From: Flavobacteriaceae bacterium UBA3478
GTDB lineage: Bacteria; Bacteroidota; Bacteroidia; Flavobacteriales; Flavobacteriaceae
DNA: 19,209 bases
Assembly: GCA_002381155.1 (NCBI GenBank)
Contig: DFQX01000026.1
Coordinates: 1 to 19,209 of the forward strand
Direction: 5' to 3'
The translations under genes and the position numbers were made by a program. Under the pieces are notes generated by a model. It was not told the DNA's origin. It worked only from the letters and a program-made list of their open reading frames with translations, and did not search any database. This document shows positions 14,700 through 19,209 of this stretch, piece after piece; position 1 is the first letter of the stretch, and each line of letters opens with the position of its first letter.

Positions 14700-15431
14700 T
14701 TGGCAGGAACACCTTATATTCAAAGCTCGCTGGTGGTTTTAGGTAGCATTAGATATGGAGAGACCAGTCTAATTGTCAAGGCCTACACCCGTGAGCTTGG
14801 TATTCAATCGTATTTGGTCAGAGGAGTATTAAAACCTAAAAAATCGGGTCTACGATCTGCCTATTTTCAGCCGCTCAGTTTTTTAGATGCTGTGTTGACT
14901 CACAAGCCAAACTCAGATCGACTCGAAACCATAAAAGAAGCCAAGCCTTTGCAGGCTTTCTCTCAGATTCATTCGGATGTAGTGAAATCGAGTACCGCAC
15001 TATTCTTAGCCGAACTATTCGCGGCCTCCCTGATCGAACAACAGCATGACTATGATCTGTTTGATTTTATCATTGGCTGTTTAGAGGTCTTAGAAAGTGA
15101 AAAAAGCTTTCCGAATTATCTGATTGTCGTTCTTTTAGGTCTTTCAAAACACTTAGGAATCTACCCCGATTCATCACTTTCGAAAGGAGCGCTATTTGAC
15201 CCTGTCACTGGACAATTTCAAGCCGAAACTTCGAGATATTCTTTATCTGCGGTTGCCTCAATGACGTTGAATGAAATTCTAGGCATGAATTTTGATGAAA
15301 CCATGAGGACAACAATAGATAAAAAAACCAGAGGAGAACTTCTAGAAGGATTAGTTCGGTACTACGACTTTCAATTAGACGGCTTTCGTAGACCAAAATC
15401 GCTAGAGGTGATTCGAGGGTTGTTTGGATGA
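14700..15431 (+). CDS. recO: DNA repair protein RecO (TTG start)
   Basis: A 243-residue RecO, which with RecR loads RecA onto single-stranded DNA in gap repair and recombination. The N-terminal OB-fold (about 1-80) carries the conserved Y-G-E-T-S-L-I-V-K-A-Y-T-R pattern (about 19-31), followed by L-V-R-G-V (about 39-43), K-P-K-K-S-G-L (about 45-51) and F-Q-P-L (about 57-60). The rest is the helical C-terminal domain. No zinc-binding cysteine set was seen, as in many Bacteroidota. The start is TTG five bases after the gdhA stop: it fits the family start and no in-frame ATG lies nearby. The stop overlaps the next start as ATGA. Length is normal. Confidence 0.93.
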   Translation: MAGTPYIQSSLVVLGSIRYGETSLIVKAYTRELGIQSYLVRGVLKPKKSGLRSAYFQPLSFLDAVLTHKPNSDRLETIKEAKPLQAFSQIHSDVVKSSTALFLAELFAASLIEQQHDYDLFDFIIGCLEVLESEKSFPNYLIVVLLGLSKHLGIYPDSSLSKGALFDPVTGQFQAETSRYSLSAVASMTLNEILGMNFDETMRTTIDKKTRGELLEGLVRYYDFQLDGFRRPKSLEVIRGLFG

Positions 15432-17818
15432 AACGCCTCTTACTATTTTTCTTTATCACCTTATTCCCTAAGGTGTTATTCGCTCAACTCGTAACGGTTC
15501 AAGATTCGAGTACAAAGACCGTTTTGCCTGGGGTTAGTGTATATAATAAAAGCCATTCTACGTTTACCCAAACTGACCTCAATGGAACCTTTGATTCAGG
15601 ATTATTTGATGATAAAGACCTAATCATTTTCAGATTGATCGGCTACGAATTACTCTCGATCAGTAAACAGAACATTCAATCTGACACCCTTTATTTAAAT
15701 TCGAAGGTTGAAGGTCTAAATGAAATCGTTGTCTCGGCATCTAAGTTTAGACAAGACATTAGAAGACTTCCTGTGCGAGTAAGACGAATAGATGCGGACG
15801 ATATTTCGATGATGCAGCCACAAACTACCGCAGACTTACTTTCACGAACGGGCTCTGTTTACGTTCAGAAAAGCCAACTAGGGGGAGGTAGTCCCATGAT
15901 TCGAGGTTTTGCTACTAACAGGGTATTAATTACCGTGGATGGTATTCGAATGAACAATGCTATTTTCAGAGGTGGAAACATACAGAACGTGATTTCTATT
16001 GACCCTTATGCTATCGAATCTTCAGAGTTGATTTTCGGTCCAGGGACGGTTATTTCTGGGAGTGATGCCATCGGTGGTGTGATGAATTTTAATACTCGAA
16101 GACTCCCATTTGCTAAACCGGACAGCTTAATTCATAATACTGATCTAGCTTTCAGATCTTCTACAGCTACTAAAGAACGAACTTACCATGTTGGTCACAT
16201 GCAGAGTTCAGGTAATTGGACGGGCTACGTTAGTTTCTCTAAGATGAATTTAGGGGACTTAACTATGGGTAGATATGGCCCAGAATTGTACCTAAGAGAG
16301 CAGTATGTTCGCTCGAGTCCGGGAGAGGATGTAGTGGTTTTCAGCGAAAACCCAGAGCGACAAAGAGGAACCGCATTTTCTTCGACTTACTTCACTGCAA
16401 AGGCAGAGCATCTCATTTCAAATAACTGGGAACAACGGATGGGAATGTTTTACAGCACAACTTCAGATTATGGTCGCTACGATCGATTGTTGCGACCTAA
16501 GGGAGATGGTTTTCGTTCGGCGGAGTGGTTTTATGGTCCGCAGCGCTGGCTGATGACTTATTGGAATCCGAGGTACGCTAGTGATCACTCAGCACATCAA
16601 TTCTCGGTTGCTTATCAATCTTTCGAGGAGTCTCGAAATGATCGAGATTTTAATAGTGAAATTCGTAACACTGCGATCGAGAAGGTCGGGGTACTCAACC
16701 TTTCTTACGATAGTCAATATGAAATTTCAGAGCAGTTGATCGCCCGCGGAGGAGGATCTCTTGACTTAAACAAGGTAAATTCAGAGGCCTATTCGCTCAA
16801 TCTCATTTCTGATGAGAGAGGAATTCTTAATTCTCGTTATCCCGATGGTGCAACTTGGAATGCCGCCGGTGTTTATCTTTCTACTGAGTACAAACCATCT
16901 AAACCGCTCGTTCTTAACCTCGGAGTTCGTTGGAACCAAGTTAGTTCTGAAACCGACTATAGAACGAACCCTTTCACAGAAGTTTTTGGGCTCCAACAAC
17001 TGAAGAATAATGCTTTAACTTATGGTCTAGGAGGGGTCTATCGCTTCGATCGATCTACCTCAATGCGTTTCAATCTATCCACTGCATTTAGAGCACCTAA
17101 CATCGATGATCTTGCCAAGGTTTTTGATTCTGAGCCTGGTTCGGTAGTAATCCCTAATCCAGATTTGAAACCAGAATATGCACAGACCATTGAGTTGGGT
17201 ATTCGAAAACGTTTTGATCGTTCGTTTATGCTTGATGCGGCTGTTTATTATTCGACTCTTGACGATGCCTTGATTCGACGCAATACCACGCTAAATGGGC
17301 AAACTCAGCTCTTGTTTAGAGATGAGCTTAGTCAACTTCAGTCGATTCAAAATGCGGCTTCTGCTGAGGTAGCCGGGATTGAATGGAGCATCTTTGGTTA
17401 TTTGAGCAGAAAACTGAGTTACCGAATTTTAGGAACCTACACGCGTGGGGAAGAAATCGATGATACAGGAGTGTCTAGCCCATTGCGTCATGCACCACCG
17501 TTTTTCAGCAATTCTCAATTGCGATATGTGAATGGTTCTTTTCAGTTGATCCTAGAATCAGAATACAACGCTGAGGTATCTGCTGAAGATCTTCCGATTT
17601 CTGAATGGTCTAAGGCGCATATGTACGCGCTTGATTCGAATGGAAACCCTTACAGCCCGAGCTGGCATGCTGTTCATTTAAGATTGCGTCAGCAATGGAA
17701 GCGTTGGCAGTGTTCGGTTGCAATAGAAAATATCTTCGATCGTCGCTATCGTCCTTTTGCCTCTGGGATTAGTGCCCCGGGTAGACAGTTGGTTGTAGCC
17801 TTTCAAACTATCCGTTAG
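15428..17818 (+). CDS. TonB-dependent outer-membrane receptor, heme/transferrin-type
   Basis: A 796-residue outer-membrane receptor. It has a signal peptide (about 1-19, cut before Q-L), a carboxypeptidase-regulatory-like beta domain (about 20-100) typical of Bacteroidota, a plug domain (about 110-225), and a long beta-barrel. The plug contains S-Q-L-G-G-G-S-P-M-I-R-G-F and V-D-G-I-R-M-N-N-A, then F-G-P-G-T-V-I-S-G-S-D-A-I-G-G-V-M. This pattern is typical of receptors grouped with hemoglobin/transferrin/lactoferrin uptake. The barrel carries the familiar N-P-D-L-K-P-E-Y near 575. The ligand is therefore probably an iron or heme source, by inference only; no heme-uptake genes or SusD partner adjoin it. 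It is coupled to recO by an ATGA overlap. The last residue is R rather than the usual aromatic. Confidence 0.9.
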   Translation: MKRLLLFFFITLFPKVLFAQLVTVQDSSTKTVLPGVSVYNKSHSTFTQTDLNGTFDSGLFDDKDLIIFRLIGYELLSISKQNIQSDTLYLNSKVEGLNEIVVSASKFRQDIRRLPVRVRRIDADDISMMQPQTTADLLSRTGSVYVQKSQLGGGSPMIRGFATNRVLITVDGIRMNNAIFRGGNIQNVISIDPYAIESSELIFGPGTVISGSDAIGGVMNFNTRRLPFAKPDSLIHNTDLAFRSSTATKERTYHVGHMQSSGNWTGYVSFSKMNLGDLTMGRYGPELYLREQYVRSSPGEDVVVFSENPERQRGTAFSSTYFTAKAEHLISNNWEQRMGMFYSTTSDYGRYDRLLRPKGDGFRSAEWFYGPQRWLMTYWNPRYASDHSAHQFSVAYQSFEESRNDRDFNSEIRNTAIEKVGVLNLSYDSQYEISEQLIARGGGSLDLNKVNSEAYSLNLISDERGILNSRYPDGATWNAAGVYLSTEYKPSKPLVLNLGVRWNQVSSETDYRTNPFTEVFGLQQLKNNALTYGLGGVYRFDRSTSMRFNLSTAFRAPNIDDLAKVFDSEPGSVVIPNPDLKPEYAQTIELGIRKRFDRSFMLDAAVYYSTLDDALIRRNTTLNGQTQLLFRDELSQLQSIQNAASAEVAGIEWSIFGYLSRKLSYRILGTYTRGEEIDDTGVSSPLRHAPPFFSNSQLRYVNGSFQLILESEYNAEVSAEDLPISEWSKAHMYALDSNGNPYSPSWHAVHLRLRQQWKRWQCSVAIENIFDRRYRPFASGISAPGRQLVVAFQTIR

Positions 17819-17845
17819 AGGTTACCAATTTGTGACTCAATTCCT

Positions 17846-17853
17846 TACTTTTG
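17846..17853 (+). promoter_or_regulatory. -7 promoter element for ileS
   Basis: TACTTTTG is an exact match to TAnnTTTG, ending 25 bases before the GTG start of ileS. A TTTG at 17829-17832 is only 13 bases upstream, too close to be a normal -33 element. No hairpin terminator for the receptor gene was seen in this 60-base gap. Confidence 0.5.
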
Positions 17854-17878
17854 CTTTCTTTAAAAAGAAGCGGCCAAG

Positions 17879-19209
17879 GTGAGTAGTAAATTTAACGAAT
17901 ACAAGCAGTTAGACCTTAGTAAAATAGGAGAAGAAGTTCTTTCGTATTGGAAGTCAGAAGCTATTTTTGAGAAAAGCATTTCTGAACGAGAAGGAGCAGA
18001 AAGCTATGTCTTTTTTGAAGGGCCTCCATCAGCCAATGGGATGCCTGGTATTCACCACGTAATGGCTCGTACTATCAAGGATATTTATCCTCGATATAAA
18101 ACGATGAAAGGCTTTCAAGTGAAGCGCAAGGCAGGATGGGACACCCATGGACTGCCAGTAGAATTAGGTGTTGAGAAAGAGTTAGGCATCACTAAGGAAG
18201 CTATCGGGAAAACGATTAGTATCTCTGAGTATAATGAGGCATGTAAGCGTGCAGTAATGAAGTATACCGATGTATGGAATTCGCTCACAGAACAGATTGG
18301 ATACTGGGTGGATATGCAAGATCCGTACATCACTTATACTCCCAAATACATGGAGTCTGTATGGTGGCTACTCAAACAGATTTATGATAAAGGCCTTCTT
18401 TACAAAGGCTATACGATACAACCTTATTCGCCAAAGGCAGGAACAGGCTTAAGTTCCCATGAGCTCAATCAGCCCGGTACTTACCAGGACGTGACTGACA
18501 CGACAATTACAGCTCAGTTTAAGGCAATCAAAGAAACCTTACCAGAAAAAATCGGGTCACTTTCAAAAGAGGCGGTTTATTTCCTGGCATGGACAACTAC
18601 CCCTTGGACATTACCTTCAAACACCGCACTTACTGTTGGCCCAAAAATTAGTTATTCGCTGATCAGAACGTTCAATCAATATACGTTTGAACCAATAGAA
18701 GTAGTCATCGCCGATGCACTTATTGAAAAGCAGTTCGAAAAAAAATACGAGCGAATCAACGAAGAAAGTGAATTATCAGCCTACGATTCTGGAGCAAAGA
18801 AGATACCTTATTTGGTACTTGGAAATTGCACAGGTAAAGATCTAGAAAACGCTCGTTATGAGCAGCTTCTTGACTATGTGTTGCCACATGACTCTCCTGA
18901 AAACGCTTTCAGAGTGATCCTTGGGGATTTCGTAACCACCGAGGATGGTACGGGGATTGTTCATACTGCACCCACTTTTGGTGCCGATGATGCCAATGCA
19001 GCACGTGTGGCAAACCCACCGGTCCCCGCAATGCTGGTTCAAGATGAAAATGGGAATTTGGTCCCGCTAGTTGACCTTGAAGGTAAATTTCGACCTGAGG
19101 TTGGGCCTTATGCGGGCAAATATGTGAAGAATGCCTACTACGATGTCGAGCCTGAGAAATCGGTAGATGTCGAAATTGCTATTCAACTGAAAACCGAGAA
19201 TAAGGCTTT
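17879..19209 (+). CDS. ileS: Isoleucyl-tRNA synthetase, 5' part (GTG start)
   Basis: The first 443 codons of a class I isoleucyl-tRNA synthetase, continuing past the right edge with no stop. It charges tRNA-Ile in the cytoplasm. The N-terminal catalytic part has F-E-G-P-P-S-A-N-G-M-P followed by G57-I-H-H60, where the class I signature H-x-G-H is expected. Then come K-A-G-W-D-T-H-G-L-P-V-E and Q-P-Y-S-P (near 181-185). The inserted editing (CP1) domain shows W-T-T-T-P-W (from residue 238) and G-T-G-I-V-H-T-A-P-T-F-G-A-D-D, with the editing aspartates at D370/D371. The start is GTG, preceded by AAGG four bases upstream. The pattern matches the eukaryote-like, type 2 enzymes. The Rossmann second half with K-M-S-K-S lies outside the window. 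Confidence 0.96.
   Translation, partial: MSSKFNEYKQLDLSKIGEEVLSYWKSEAIFEKSISEREGAESYVFFEGPPSANGMPGIHHVMARTIKDIYPRYKTMKGFQVKRKAGWDTHGLPVELGVEKELGITKEAIGKTISISEYNEACKRAVMKYTDVWNSLTEQIGYWVDMQDPYITYTPKYMESVWWLLKQIYDKGLLYKGYTIQPYSPKAGTGLSSHELNQPGTYQDVTDTTITAQFKAIKETLPEKIGSLSKEAVYFLAWTTTPWTLPSNTALTVGPKISYSLIRTFNQYTFEPIEVVIADALIEKQFEKKYERINEESELSAYDSGAKKIPYLVLGNCTGKDLENARYEQLLDYVLPHDSPENAFRVILGDFVTTEDGTGIVHTAPTFGADDANAARVANPPVPAMLVQDENGNLVPLVDLEGKFRPEVGPYAGKYVKNAYYDVEPEKSVDVEIAIQLKTENKA

Overview
The window looks like chromosomal DNA of a member of the Bacteroidota, most likely an aerobic Flavobacteriales bacterium. The clues are a moxR-DUF58-Bat operon, a TonB-dependent receptor with a carboxypeptidase-regulatory-like N-terminal domain, several small proteins typical of Flavobacteriia, weak Shine-Dalgarno sequences, and repeated promoter -7 boxes of the Bacteroidota form TAnnTTTG just upstream of genes. 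All calls come from reading the sequence and recalled family knowledge; no database search was run.

Layout. (1) 1-4693, minus strand: a tightly packed operon of moxR (AAA+ ATPase), a DUF58 protein, a two-membrane-segment BatD/DUF4381-like protein, batA (VWA protein with complete MIDAS) and the start of batB, which runs off the left edge. Genes overlap by 1-4 bases or are 8 bases apart. (2) 4846-6846, plus strand: an aldo/keto reductase and an AlbA_2-like putative ATP-binding protein, 3 bases apart. (3) 6852-8575: a PfkB sugar kinase (minus) and a PPP-type metallophosphatase (plus, TTG start) diverge from a 50-base gap. A hairpin terminator follows, then a 186-base gene-free stretch with an odd leader-like structure on the minus strand. 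(4) 8762-9414, plus: a conserved protein of unknown function, possibly translated from a leaderless mRNA, coupled to an antibiotic-biosynthesis-monooxygenase-fold protein. (5) 9411-13202, minus: arsC/spx-like, EamA transporter, nitronate monooxygenase, lipoprotein cytochrome c and gpsA. The first three form one tight unit; the cytochrome probably has its own promoter. (6) 13354-19209, plus: gdhA, recO (TTG start), a heme/transferrin-type TonB-dependent receptor, and the first 443 codons of ileS (GTG start), cut by the right edge.

Most of this is housekeeping or widely conserved Bacteroidota content. No tRNA, rRNA, CRISPR array, transposase or prophage gene was seen. The most notable feature is the isoleucyl-tRNA synthetase, whose class I signature reads G-I-H-H rather than H-x-G-H. 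That swap has been linked to a mupirocin-hyper-resistant form of the enzyme. Secondary points are the possible antisense leader/attenuator at 8574-8664, the near-leaderless gene at 8762, stop codons interlocked in one CTAG at 9411-9414, and a regulatory-looking gap between arsC and gdhA.
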